A DNA stretch of 64,000 nt, from positions 294,054,642 through 294,118,641 of the forward strand of contig CM040123.1 in NCBI GenBank assembly GCA_022559845.1, written 5' to 3'. Below, in pieces: positions 47,821 through 60,050 of this stretch. The notes under the pieces were generated by a model. That model saw only the letters and a list, made by a program, of their open reading frames with translations, ran no database searches and was not told where the DNA came from. Both the position numbers and the translations under genes were made by a program. The stretch comes from Amorphophallus konjac. Lineage: Eukaryota; Streptophyta; Magnoliopsida; Alismatales; Araceae. Positions within the stretch are counted from its first letter, which is position 1; the number at the start of each line of letters is the position of its first letter.

Positions 47821-50598
47821 TGCTACATACTCAGCTTCTGCAGTGGAGAGGGCCACAGAATGTTGTTTCTTGGAAGCCCAAGAAACTAAACACCCACCTA
47901 GGAATTGACATTGACCACTAGTGCTCTTCCTATCTAGCTTACGCCTAGCATAGTATGCATCAGTATATGCAATCAGATCTAATGTATGTGATGTAGGAAA
48001 CCATAAACCTAGAGTGTGTGTAGCAGATATGTATCTAAAAATCCTTTTCACAGTAGCTAGATGCAATTCAGTAGGCCTAGATTGATACCTAGCACACATA
48101 CCTACACTGAATTGTATATCAGGTCTCGAGGTAGTTAAATAGAGTAGGGATCCAATCATACCTCGATATAATTTTGCATCAACTTCTTTACCTTATTAAT
48201 CTGCATCTAATGATGTGTTGGTACCCATTGGAGTTGAGATGTGCTTCAGATTAGTCATTCCAAAACGCTTGAGGATATCCAAGGTGTACTTGGTCTGGTT
48301 AATGAAGCCTCCATCATCCAGCTATTGTACCTGCAAGCCAAGAAAGTATTTCAATTCTCCTACCAAACTCATTTCAAATTCAGCAGACATCAATTTAGAA
48401 AATTCATTGCATAGTTCAGAACATGTTGAACCAAAGACTATGTCATCTACATATACCTGAACTATGATGAGATCTTTATTCAAACTTTTGGTGAATAGGG
48501 TTTGATCCACCTTACCTCTATTGTAGCCCTTGCTGATCAGAAATTCTGTCAACCTCTCATATCAGGCCCGTGGAGCCTGCTTTAGACCATATAGAGCTTT
48601 ATTTAACCTGAAAACCTTGGTAGGATGTAAAGACAATTGAAATCCTGGGGGTTGTTCTACAAAGACTTCTTCTTTAATAAAACCATTTAAAAATACACTT
48701 TGAACATCCATCTGATGAAGTTTTATGTTTTTAGAACATGCAAAAGTTATTAAAATTCTTATTACCTCCATCCTAGCAACAGGTGCATAGGATTCATCAA
48801 AATCAACCCCAAATTCCTGACAATAACCTTTGGCTACTAGTCTGGCTTTATTTCTTGAAATTATTCCATCCTCATTCAATTTATTTTTGAAGACCCATTT
48901 GGTTCCTATCACATTTGTATTTTCAGGTCTCGGAACTAGTTCCCAGACGTTATTTCTTTCAAATTGACCTAGTTCCTCACTCATAGCATTAACCCATGAT
49001 TCATCTTTCAAAGCCTCATCAAGAGATTTGGGCTCAATCTGTGACACTAAAGTAACTAGATCTTGATGATTTACATTTTTGAGAAAGGACCTAGTCCTTG
49101 GGGGATCTCCTAGGTTGCCTATGATATTATTCACATGATGATCTTTCAAGAATTTAACATTAGTTGAGGATTCACCTGTTTCAGATGGGCTTACTTGATT
49201 TGGAGCAGTTGAAGCTTCAGGTGGTCCAGGTTCTTCCTCCACCATCTCCTCTAGAACGTTTCCATCATGCCTTGGGCTCCTGTCATCATCATCCAAGTTA
49301 GTGACAGTGTTTGTTTCATCGAATATAATATGAGGAGATTCTTCTACTGTTTGGTCTGAAACATTAAAAACCCTATATGCCCTAGTTGTTTCAGAGTATC
49401 CTAGAAGAATTCTAGGGCTACTCCTTGCATCAAATTTATATTGGTCCTTTATATTATTGTTATGAATGAAGCATTTTGAACCAAAAATCTTAAAGTATAA
49501 GACATTGGGCTTCTTACCTTTCAAGAGTTCATAGGGGGTTTTCTTATGGACGGGTCTTACCAAGGCTCTGTTAATGATGTAGCAAGCGGTATTAGCTGCC
49601 TCTGCCAAAAACTTTCTGGGAAGCTGACTCTCCACCAGCATAGTTCTTGCCATTTCAATGATTGTACGGTTTCTTCTCTCCACTATGCAATTCTGCTCCG
49701 GAGTCCCGGGAGATGAAAATCTGTGAGTTAGTCCTTCATTGCTACAGAATTCAGAAAATATAGAGTTCTCAAATTCTCCTCCATGATCAAATTGAATCAT
49801 GGAAATACTGTGAGTTCCTTCTTGTTTGACTTTATTAAAAAGATGTTCAAACTTCTGAAAAGCTTCACTTTTATTTACTAAGAAAAATAACCATGAATAT
49901 CTAGTAAAATCATCTACAATCACAAACCCAAATCTCTTCCCATTTAGACTCTGAGTCCTAGTTGGGCCAAAGAGATCCATATGCAAAAGCTCCATTAGCT
50001 TGGAGGACAAAGGCTCAGATCTGAGCTTAAATGATTTGCGGGTTTGTTTGCCTAGAGCACAGGCATCGCAGACTTTTGAAATGGAACTGAATTTGATTTT
50101 AGGCATGCCTCTAACTAAATCATGATTGACTAATTTATTCAATGTAGAGAAACTAGCATGACCTAAACGTCTATGCCAATTAAATGCATTATTTTCAAAA
50201 TCAGCAGCCAAATAAAGATTTGATTCAGATTTTTCATTTAAATCAACAATGTAAACATTATTCACTTTATGTGCTTCAAACTTGACCTTGTCAGAATTTA
50301 TTTCAAGTATTTTGCATGCATTATCATTGAACACAACTCTGTGACCCTTGTCACATAACTGACTAATACTTAGCAAGTTGTGTTGAAGACCCTCTACAAG
50401 CAGAACTTTTTCAATTGAGTTTGTGGAGGACTTACCAACTGTTCCTATTCCAACAATCTTACCTCTATTCTTTCCTCCAAATTTGACCAGACCCCCTACC
50501 TTCAGTTCCAGTTTGTTGAATTTGGATCGATCGCCCGTCATGTGCCTGGAGCAACCGCTGTCTAGGTACCACCTGTTGTGCTCGGCTGCAAAGCTAAC
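47821..50598 (-). pseudogene. pol: Sire3 pol: PR-INT-RT and truncated RNase H
   Basis: Reads on the - strand from about 50598 (VSFAAEHN..., then the protease motif around [10 protein letters not shown]). Integrase has [26 protein letters not shown] and [12 protein letters not shown]; in the last, C replaces the usual G. RT has YVDDIVFGS. Stops are TGA 48559-48561 (from a Trp codon), a TAG near 48320, and paired TAA codons near 48196-48201. RNase H begins ([20 protein letters not shown]) but ends after AEAEYVA at 47821, where spacer sequence takes over, so its C-terminus is deleted. This copy is not functional. Confidence 0.9.
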
Positions 50599-50612
50599 CT
50601 ACAGAGGACAGA

Positions 50613-52772
50613 TCAAGCAGAGTAGTTTGGAACCCAAGGTAGATTGGGTCCAAAGACATTGTTCAAATCTCTATGCAGAAACTTAGGAATCCAAAACTTT
50701 TTCATAGTATTTTTCTTTTCCATGTTGTTGACAGTTTTGTTGAAATTATAACTAGAGTTTTGTTCATTTGGTCTAAAGGTGTGGAATCTGTTCCTATTAT
50801 TAGACTGTTCATTCTTCAGGTATCTTTTGTACCCATTCTGTCTAGGATTGACATACTCATTAAAGAATTTCTGTGGAACATAATTTCCCCAATTTTTTTT
50901 ATATTGACCCATGTTTTTATAGAAGAATGAATTTCTATTCTGGGTCATGTGCCTTGACTTGTGAAAGTTCTTGTTTTGGGGGGTATACACAAGAGCTTGC
51001 CTAGGTGTGTTCTTTCCAGTTTTAGGTTGTTGTCCAGCAGGATTTGATGAATTATTTCTTGGTGGCTGGACATTCTGAACACTTTGGGAGCTTGATGGTG
51101 TGTCAAGCTTTTCCTTCCCTTTTTCTGGACATAATGTTAATGTTGTAAACTCAAAAGGTTTCTTGTGTGTAGGGTCATAGCCTAAACCCTCTTTGTTGAA
51201 ATTGATCCTAGTACCTAGAATGGTATCCAAGTTTATTTTTCCTTGAACAAATTTTTCTAGGGTCCTTTGTTTGTCTTCCAGTTCTTTTTGCAATGTTTCA
51301 CAATTTCCTTGAAGTTCAGAATTCACCTTCCTAACAGCTTCATACTTTTCAGTGATTAAACTATTCTCACTTTGGCTTTCTTAAAGTTTTAATTTGAATT
51401 CATCAAGTTGTTTTTGACCTTCCTAGTTTTCAGACTTAAGAGTTTCATTTTCCTTTCTGAGAGAACTCATATCTTCTAATTCTTCCTTGACCTTCTGATT
51501 TTCTTTGTCAGTTTGAATTTGTTCTTCATTAGCAGCATTCAGTTTTCTCTTTAACACTCTATGATCTTTACTTAAGGTATTAAACTTAGCTAACAGTTCT
51601 GCATAGGCATCTTCCCAGTCATCAATAGTGAAATTTTCAAAAATGTTGGTTACCTCTTCATCACTGTTAGCCATAAGGCATATTCCTTTGTCATCTTCTT
51701 TTGAAGAGTTGGCCTCTGGGTCTTCTTCCTTGTCACTCCATGTGCAGACCATAGCCTTAGGTTTCTTCTTGTGCACCTTGGATCTTTTCTTCTGGAGATC
51801 GGGGCAATCTCCTTTCATGTGTCCAGGCCTCTTGCAATGAAAATGTGTAATCTTCTTAGCATTCCTAATTTTATCATTGTTAGAATCAAAATGCTTACCA
51901 GAAGGATACAACATTTTTCTTCTAAATGTTTTCCCCTTAGTTCTCAAGAACTTACGAAACTGTCGAGTTAACATGGCTTGCTCCTCTTGATCAAGATATG
52001 ATAACCCGTCAGACTCCCCACTACTACTGCAACTGCTACTCCCATTGCTGCTACTGCTACTGCAGGACACCTTGAGGGCAATGTTCTTGCCCTTCTTGTC
52101 ACTTCCTTCACCATTTCTCTTGAAATTCATTTTGTAAGTCATTAGGGATTCTATCAACTCAGTGATTGTCAGTTTTGATAGATCCCTAGACTCCTCTATC
52201 ACAATGGCCTTGGTGTGCCATGCGAGGGTTAATGACCTAAGGATTTCCCTGACTAGATCCCATTCTGAAACCTATTTCCCCAGCCCTCTAAGATTGTTAG
52301 TGATCAGAGACAGCCTAGCATACATTTCCGTAATACTCTCCTCAGATTTCATCTTAAATAATTCATACTCAGAGGTGAGCATATTTATCTTGGGGGCCTT
52401 GACTTGGGATGTACCTTCGTAGATTAGCTCTAGTTCATCCCACATCTTCTTGGCTGTCTGGCAGGCTGAGATCTTGGCGTACTCTTTTGGATGAACTGCG
52501 CACTGAATTATATTTAGAGCCGACCAGTTGACTCTTGAAAGGTTGATGTGATCTTTTGTCCACGCATCTTCATTTGGCGGGAGATCGTATGGTCCCGTGG
52601 TGATCACCCTCCAGAGTTCGTGGCTCTGCGCTCTCAGGAATACCTCCATCCTATTTTTTCAGTAAAAATAGTTATTACCATCGAAAAAAGGAGGGCGACT
52701 AATAGACTGTCCCTCAGCCATGAAACTACGAGGAGTGCTAGAACCAGATTTACCCTGGTCGTTGGACCACAT
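50613..52772 (-). pseudogene. gag: Sire3 gag, several stops
   Basis: ATG at 52772 (- strand) begins MWSND, like Sire1 gag. In-frame stops lie near 52660 (Trp to TGA in the NNYFYWKN region), 52272-52274, 51423-51425 and about 51382, with no frameshift. A zinc-knuckle-like region at about 51790-51845 (THFHCKRPGHMKGDC) has lost the first cysteine. A coiled coil and the WVPNYSA end before TGA 50613-50615 follow. pol is in the -1 frame relative to this gag. Confidence 0.88.
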
Positions 52773-52784
52773 GTTCGGTAACCT

Positions 52785-52796
52785 GCTCTGATACCA
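52785..52796 (-). other. Sire3 primer binding site (tRNA-Met)
   Basis: gctctgatacca is the exact complement of tggtatcagagc. It lies 2 nt from the 5' LTR end at 52799 on the - strand. Confidence 0.93.
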
Positions 52797-52798
52797 AT

Positions 52799-53524
52799 TG
52801 ATAGTTCACACACAGGGTGAGCTAGAAGGGGGGATGAATAGGTCACCCCCAATTCAAAATAATTTGAAGACCAACTTATGTAGATCAGAAACGTAGTAGG
52901 GAAGCTTCTCTAGACTAGCCACGTAGCAGACAGGTGGACGGATGTTTAACGAAAGCGAGAGCTACAATGAGCAATGATCGAACAGCTGGTGAGCTGAAAA
53001 TAGTATGATGGACAAATAAGCAAACCACACCAATGGGACAGAGAATTTTTAAGGTGGTTCGATTGTAATTTGCAATATATGTCCACCCCTTACTCCTCCG
53101 GAGTAAGGCTTCCTTGCACTAAGCAAAAAGAACAGCAGACTCAGTCTGCAACATCTACTTCCTTACAGCTTGCCCCGAGGAACACTCTCCTCGATCTTCT
53201 GATAACCAGAAGAAACACTGGAGGACCAACCTCCCTTCCTTTGCACATCGCAAAGGGGAATCCCGTGAATTGCTCCCAGCAACTCACGAACCAAAGGAAC
53301 AATCCTCTCTTCCTCCAAACGCTATGGAGGGAAACCACGAGTAGCACATCACTACTCTCAACCGGAGACAAAATGTCCCTTCCTCCAACTGAACTTGGAG
53401 GGTAACAGAAAGGAATTGAGAAATGCAAAGCAAAAAGCTTGAAGAAGATGAAAATAATCAGAGAAACAATCGCTCAAAGACAATAATAATGTAGCTTCCG
53501 AAGAAGCAGCTTTCAGACTCTAAT
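52799..53524 (-). mobile_element. Sire3 5' LTR, R-U5 part only
   Basis: On the - strand it ends gtgtgtgaactatca next to the PBS. It carries the Sirevirus U5 motif (gggtggacata...gaaccacctta, near 53055-53095) and a run of hairpins like those of Sire1 (for example cttactcc/ggagtaag near 53090-53107, ccctccaa/ttggaggg near 53384-53403). It stops at 53524, where another LTR-like sequence beginning tgatggg starts, so its U3 is missing from this place. Confidence 0.8.
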
Positions 53525-55110
53525 TGATGGGAATCAACTCCGAGCATGTACATTTTATTTTTGTATTTGAGTCCTTTTATTTATTTTTATATCCTGGGGG
53601 AAGTAGATTCGCAATTGTAAGGCTTTATGAGCCTATTTGTTCTTCCTTAGGATTGTGTGGTTTTATGTGTAAAATACCAGTAGGACCTGCAAGGGGGCCC
53701 TCACTCCTTTCTCATTGGCCCAAGTGGCACCACTTGGGTCCATGTGGGGCTGGTCAACCTTCCTAGGTGGCATCTAGAAGGTTTGACAAGTCAAGGGGGA
53801 CAAGGTGGACAAAAAGTCTATATTCTCCTCCTCTTGGTCAAGGGGGCACCCCCTCCCTTATATATTATTCAAATGTGGTTTCAAACCACATAGGAGAATT
53901 CATTTTGAACTCCCTAGTTTGCCCCTCCCCAAATTAGATATGAGGTTATTTTGGGTCTTTTTCCATTTCATACAAATAGATGTAATTCACATTTTATTAG
54001 AATTAATGAAGAAGAAAATTATGTGTAAGCTTGGAGCTAGCTGCGCCCTCCCCTCTCTCCTCTTGGTTCCTCCTTCTTCCCTCTGCATTTCAGGGTTGAG
54101 AACCCCTTCTACCTGAGCCCCTCTATCTCTAATTTCATCTCTGGTGCCGCCGCCGCCGTTCGTGCCGCCATCGAGCCGCCGCGAAGCCCCTTCCGATGTT
54201 CTGTCCAAGGTGCTGTTCTGCTAGACAGAGGTTCACTCCGAGATATTTAACTCCCAACTCTGATATCATCTGGAGTTGAGATTTTTAGGGGTAGTTCCTA
54301 TCTTGATTCCCAACCTCCATTAAAAAAATCACGTCCTTTAGACTTCGTTTTACATTTTTACATTTTCATGTCTTTCTGTCTTCCAGATCTGTCCCTTTTC
54401 ATATCTGTGTAGCAGAAGCTTAGTTCTTCCACCTTTCGACCCCCTTTTTGATTTTTTTTTTGGAACCCCCCAATTTATTGGAAGTTCTGTCCATCATTTC
54501 CACCCTCCATAAAGTTTCGTCGAATTTTTAAAGCCCTCTACCCATTTTTAGAAATTGTGTCTTTTCCCCAAATTCAGTTCTGTCTCTGCTGTCCAGATCC
54601 GACCCCGAGTCAGTATAAACTCTACAACAAATCGAACTCTCCACCAAACCTTTCATAAGATATATCCTCGTTTTCCTCTCTTCGCCCTCTACAACTTTCA
54701 TGAAGGGCTCAAAGGCGGAATCGAAAGTCTACATCATGGTCAACGCCAACTCTCAGGAAAACTTAGTAATGTCCAGAGTTTTCAGATCCTGTGATTCAGC
54801 AGCTTGAAAATTCGACAAAGGCCATCAACGGAAATTCAAATTTCTTTCTCTGGCCATAGATCGAAGGATTTCAAGTCAGTTTTCCATTGGTACCTCTTGT
54901 GCGTCGATCCGACGTCGGGAGTGACCGCAGCAGTGGATTTCGACGGGATGCGCGGGTCTGAAACAACAGTTCAGATCCGTGGGCAACAACTCCGACGAGT
55001 GAAGAACGGAGCCGCCCGGCCTCCGACCGGCAAATCAGCGCGCTGCCTTCCTTGGGAGCACCCCTCCGGGCGTCCCCACCACAGTGGTGCCACCCCGGTC
55101 CCACGCGGCT
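53525..55110 (+). mobile_element. LTR-like sequence K, family unknown
   Basis: It begins tgatgggaatcaactccg inside the Sire3 LTR, and the start resembles Mini's tgatggaaatc. A TATA box (cttatatatt) at about 53856-53866 precedes a CT-rich leader with gccgccgccg near 54146. The far end is near 55110-55180 but has no clear terminus, PBS or second copy. Candidate TSD ctaat (53520-53524) has no confirmed partner. It may be a solo LTR or a truncated element. No protein-coding content is supported. Confidence 0.4.
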
Positions 55111-56420
55111 GTAGATTCCAATTAAAATATAAGAAAAATCTACTTAATAATAATAAGTAAAAATATAAATATAAATGAGGAATTAATGGGCGAGGGCAAA
55201 AACAAGCACGTGGTGCTAATGAGGAGTGTGATCGCCAGAGGGGTTACCTCAAGAAAAATAAAAATGATCGCATGTACCTTGTATTGAGCGGGTGAGATTG
55301 TGGACTTTTCCTTCCTCCTTCCACCAGCCAGCCGATGAGGGGGTTCTTAGCTTGATTACCCTTGTAAAGACACACAAAACCAATGAAAATAATGGATTAG
55401 CCAAAACTGTGTAGTATCAATGCTTTAGAAGTATGAAATCAATCAAATGAAGCATGAACACACCTTGTGTGTTTTGGTTCTAGAAACCCCTTAAGAGGAG
55501 TAACAAAGGGTATGTGAAATATGAATGCATGATATGCAAAGCAAGATGTATGATGTGAAGAACATTTCTAGCAAAGAGCTAGAAAGAACAGTGGATGATG
55601 ATGAATGTTAACCAAACAAGAGAAGAAAATCTCCTCTCTGCTGTGCGTGCAGCAGTACTGGGAGAAAAACCAAAGAGAGATTGGTTGAATAGTAGCTGGT
55701 GACCACCATGGGAAAGAGGATTAACACCAATCAGGAAGAGGATTCCTTGGAACGAAACCTGCAAAATAGAAACTCTCTTCTCCCTGTTAAAAAACTCAGA
55801 GTGGTTCTTATTCTCTGTTATCGTATTGCTCCTGCATTCACTTCACACGCGAGAGAAGAACAGCAGGGGTATTTATAGCCCAAAAATCCTTGTAATAATA
55901 GGATTAAAACAAGGTAATGGACCTCCAATAAGAAACCCTCTTCCCAAATAAACACAAGGAGTAAAACAGGGAAGGGATCATTACTGGAAAGAAACAGGCG
56001 AAAGGGAGACGGAAGTGAAAATGACGACCTCTAAAAGGGCGTCAATTGAAAATGACGACATCACCAAAGGTGTTAATTAAAATGACGACGTGCACTCAGC
56101 CGCCAATCCCTGGATTTAATTATGGCAACAAATGACTTTCCTTATTAAAGATTTTGAACTGACGCCTGCAAATACGGGCACTAAATAATAGACGCCCCTC
56201 AGAAAGACATCAATTCTTTGATTTTTCATTTTGCATAGGATTCGTAAAAATCCAGGAAACAACGCCTCTATTCATAGTCGTCCATTTATTAAGAAGCGCC
56301 CCTCCTTAAGGCGTTAATTTCAATTATCAAAGAAAAATGCCAAGAAATTACAATTAACACATAGAAAATAGAAAAACTTCATATTAAGCCAATATTGAAG
56401 TCCACTTTGGGGCGTCACAC
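55110..56420 (-). mobile_element. LTR-like sequence J with hairpin array
   Basis: Read on the - strand, it starts tgtgacgcccc at 56420, a Tekay-like LTR start. It then has a hairpin array (56400-55985) and a TATA box (complement of atttatagcc, 55871-55880, reading ggctataaat), followed by a leader with splice-like and CT-rich tracts. The other end is not clear and there is no PBS. The + strand shows no supported gene here. Confidence 0.45.
55985..56420 (-). repeat. Hairpin array in sequence J
   Basis: Seven or eight units of aatgacgnc(c)...g(g)ngtcaatt occur at 30-60-bp spacing, for example gacgcc/ggcgtc-type pairs near 56020-56050, 56165-56190 and 56285-56330. The motif is the same as in Solo1 and around the PMD genes. 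Confidence 0.75.
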
Positions 56421-57500
56421 AGTGACATGAGATTTACTCAACATAGCATCGATTTTAGCGTGTCTACAGCTGCCTCGCCTTGGCGTCTGCTTTGCAAGAG
56501 AGTGAGACAGAATGAAACGAAAGTGTAACAAGCGAAATGAAGTGGAACGAACTGATAAGTAGTTGCCAAGGTGTGATGTGACACACCTTCGACACTAAGC
56601 GTTGAAAATCTTTCCAAAATCCTGAATGAAACAACTCCGGATGATTACAAGAAAGCAATGATTAGCTGGATGAAGGGACTAATCTTAAAGAACTAAAACT
56701 GTGCGCGAGGGCACGAAAGGGGAGACACCATTAGAGAGTGGTTACCAGCCAATGTAGACGTGCTACAACTAAGGTGGATTTGTAGAAAAATAAAATGAAT
56801 TGAGATAAAGACCCAGCGAATGAATGCTTTCAAGGAACCAACTTGAGCATCTTCAAAGAGAATAAAGTACTTGATTTGGAATAGAATATCTCATGTCAGC
56901 TCTATTAAGAGTGAGTGTCCTTCATTATTGACGTAATATGAAGATTTTCATCATTAAAACTCAAAGTCTTACATGATGCATGCTGGGCTAAAAGAAAAAC
57001 TAAAACAAACTAAAATAGAAGATAATCAAGGATAATATTGCTAAGCCATCGAGATTTGATCAAGAATCCAGATCTCTAAGCTGACACTAAGCCGCAGCCC
57101 GTTTATCCACGTATCAACTCAGAAAGTGGAACCATCATCCCAAATCTTAGATGACCCAACGGCTTATCCGTGTGATCAAGACTCCCCAGGAATTATCACT
57201 ATTTCTGATGAAGGGGAACTCAAATTCTAGGTTCACCAGAACCACAAGGTCCTTGATATGTTATAATAGCGTAGATATCATATAGTAACAATGCATACAG
57301 GAGAGATACAAGAGTGAAGTGATGTTACCAATAGAACAATCCGAGCATTTCCAGACTTGCATAACCTGCACTTCTGAGCTTCAAAGCTCATTAGCTCATC
57401 AAAAGAATTATCAGCTCAAGACAGCTCACAATATGATCATAAGTGCACAATATAAGTAATTCTATCAAGATACAACAACACTTAAGTTCATGAATAATCA
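56421..57500. other. Non-coding stretch, nothing recognised
   Basis: There is no open frame with protein character, no LTR end pair and no RNA gene. A TATA-like tract and short agctca repeats (about 57370-57425) are the only visible patterns. Confidence 0.4.
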
Positions 57501-57509
57501 AAATGCTGT

Positions 57510-57715
57510 AAACTGAAGAAATGACGACCCTGTGAAGTGGCGTCAAAATGGTAAATGACGACGACCATGAGGGCGTTAATTACATTGAATGTTCGATTAG
57601 GAGTTGGAACGCAAATGACGCCCTCCATGGAGGCTTTAATTAAATGACGACCGTGAATGTGTCGTTAATTACATAAATGACGCCAATGGGCGCATCGTCA
57701 ATTAACTGTTTTCGT
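57510..57715. repeat. Hairpin array upstream of PMD1
   Basis: Five units of aaatgacg(a/c)cc...gg(c/g)(g/t)tcaatt or gttaatt occur at about 40-bp spacing. They lie just before the PMD1 promoter, at 57520, 57555, 57610, 57643 and 57675 approximately. Confidence 0.75.
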
Positions 57716-57790
57716 TTCCTGCTCGGAAATAAGCTTCCAGCAACTCGTTCGATTCAGACACAAACCGTGATTCCTATTAGCGTTCCATTA

Positions 57791-57800
57791 TTATAAAAAG
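57791..57800 (+). promoter_or_regulatory. PMD1 TATA box
   Basis: ttataaaaag lies 91 bp before ATG 57891, with an A/G-rich leader between them. Spacing and context are those of a plant core promoter. Confidence 0.6.
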
Positions 57801-57890
57801 GGCAACTGTTCATCTTCTAAGCACATCAGACAGAGAACCGAAGAAGAACAGCAGAGCCATAGCACTAGCAGAAGAACTAACTCCAGGAAG

Positions 57891-59316
57891 ATGAACAAGA
57901 TGATTCAAAGACCTGCTAAGAAGTCTCGGATGAGTTTTCCTAGAATTTGTGAAGTTCCCAGCCATATCAGTGGGAGAATTGCCAAAAGTCAAGTAAGTGT
58001 TTTGATTATTAAAAGCTTTTATTTCTTTTCTTCCTTTCTTTCTTTCCGCAAATTCTGATTGCATTTCCTTCCTTCTTTCTTTTTCTTTCAGGATTACCCA
58101 AATATCCCAGGACCAAGGAGATTTTTGAAGATTAGATGGCTTCCTTTACTACTCTCCAAAATCTCTTTAGATATGAAATCTTTTCTCTCTAGATGGAACC
58201 TTCTTGGCCTTATAACCCATGCTACTCATTACAATGATATTCACCTAGATTGGGCCTCAATTGGAGCTCTCATAGAACTATGGCACCCTCATACCCATAC
58301 TTTCCTCTTTCCCACATTTGAAGCTACCATACTCCTAGAGGAAGTAGAGATGCTCGTAGGGCTAAGAAAAATGAAAGAAGGAGAAGAGTCAAAGATGGCT
58401 CACATGACCAAACCAATAAAAGCTCATGACATACTCACTAGCCTTATTCAAAGCCCAAATTTAGTGAATCAAATTAAAGCCCATAAAGGAGTCAACCTTT
58501 TGAAACTAGCTTCATGGGTGTACAAAAAAATGGACAAGGCCCAAGAAGATGAAAACTTATTGGAGAGAGTAATGAAGGGGTTCATTATATGCATAGCGGG
58601 AGCTCTACTCTTCCCTTCAACGGAAGACCATCTAGAAGAACACCACCTAAGTGCCATTGCTAGCATGTGGGAGGGAAAAAGAATAGGTCCGGCGGTACTA
58701 GCCAACCAATATAATGGGCTTACCTCGGCTTCATTGGGACGGCCCCTTTACGGGTCTATGCTTCTTCTATCTTGTTGGGTAGATCTCCACTTCAAATTTG
58801 ATCCTTGCCAAGCAACCCAAGCGACCTCCAAAATATTTTCCAAGAGCCCCCTCCGATACATGACGGATTCTTTGGGCTTATGTGAGAGAGTAATCAATCG
58901 GGTTCCTAAACTAAAGGAAAGAGGAGATTGGAGAGACTACTTCAAGATGATGCCTAAGAGCGGTTTTTACTTGCACACCGGGGTTTCTCAAAACCCAAGA
59001 ACTCCGCTCAAGGCTTTCTTCCGGCATAGAGCTTCGGTTGATCGGCGGGAGCGACTTCGTCCTCTACAATGCACACCGATGCCTCCCACAGCTCGGGCTA
59101 CCTCGGCACATCTTTGAAGAACCTTCTCATCTACCTCCACTCAAAAGAAGGGAACTATGCTCAAGTGGAGATCAAGAGGAGATCAACACAATAATGGCTC
59201 AATGGAAGGTTGGACTACTCCAAAAGTCCAAGACACATGTAGAAGAAGAAGAAGAAGACAAATGCAAATCTTATGTACTAGCTCTTTGGAAAATAAGGCC
59301 TATGATGGCTCAATAA
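57891..59316 (+). pseudogene. PMD1: plant mobile domain protein, 2 exons, frameshifted
   Basis: Exon 1 57891-57992 (34 codons) starts MNKMIQRPAKKSRMSF, with a basic stretch. A 99-bp intron (GT 57993, AG 58091, pyrimidine-rich 3' end) is followed by exon 2 from 58092. The protein has the plant mobile domain pattern: WNLLGLITHATHYND, then IELWHPHTHTFLFPTFEA, then LLEEVEMLVGL. Near 59030-59037 the coding frame shifts by one base; the second frame continues with LYNAHRCLPQLGLP, also PMD-like, to TAA 59314-59316. PMD proteins occur as host factors (MAIN/MAIL type) and inside transposons. An AATAAA signal is at 59342. The frameshift and the transposon surroundings suggest a transposon-borne or dead copy. 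Confidence 0.75.
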
Positions 59317-59439
59317 ATGTATCAATGATTTTCCTCAATGAAATAAAAATTCTTTCTTCTTTTGAGCCACAACAACGAGTTTATATGATTACATCTTCCA
59401 ATTCTATGTGATTCTGTCTGAAAACCGAGCTTCGAGCTC

Positions 59440-59905
59440 TCAATTCTAAGTAGCGCCTCCATGAACGGCGTCAATTGATTAAACCACGCCTTAATCCACG
59501 TCGTCAATTCTCATTAGAATAATTAATTCCTCAAAAGAATTGGAATTACAATTGACGCTCTCACGAGCAGGCGTTTATTAATTCGCGCCCCAAGATAAGG
59601 CGTTAATCGCTTTAAATTCTTCAAATTATTTTCAAAATAATTCCTTAATTTCATATAAATAACGCCTTCACGTATGTCGTGTATTAAGAAACGGACGCCT
59701 GCTGACAACGTCATCAAATTCAAGAATAATAATGACGATCGATCACATCAATCACCTTCCCATTAATGCGCCTGACGTCGGTTACAAATTCCCATGCAAA
59801 TATAAATGACGCCTAATCTCGGGTCGTCATATCATGAAACCACGCCTCTACTCAGACCGTCAATTACTATAACGACGACTTCCATTAGGGCGTCAATTAT
59901 TTTCG
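59440..59905. repeat. Hairpin array between PMD1 and PMD2
   Basis: About ten units of the form acgcc...ggcgtcaatt or gacgac...g(g)gcgtcaatt lie between the two genes. Examples are near 59455-59475 (gcgcctcc/ggcgtc), 59815-59830 (gacgcc/gtcgtc) and 59875-59897 (gacgac/ggcgtc). Spacers are AT-rich. Confidence 0.75.
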
Positions 59906-60050
59906 ACCGTTAAACACCTTTTTCCCTCTTTCTTCTCCTTCCTTCGTCTTCTTTCTTTCCGTTCATTTCTGCAAACCCTAACCGAAAGCCCCCATTCTCC
60001 CTCCATTCTATCTCTCTCATTCTCACTCTACTCTCTCCCTTCTCGAACCC

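Noticed and set aside
56421..57500. Possible Gy1-type LTR body
   Set aside because: The conserved blocks seen in Gy1, Solo1 and Solo2 (the gggaggagc block and the attcgctca block) are absent.
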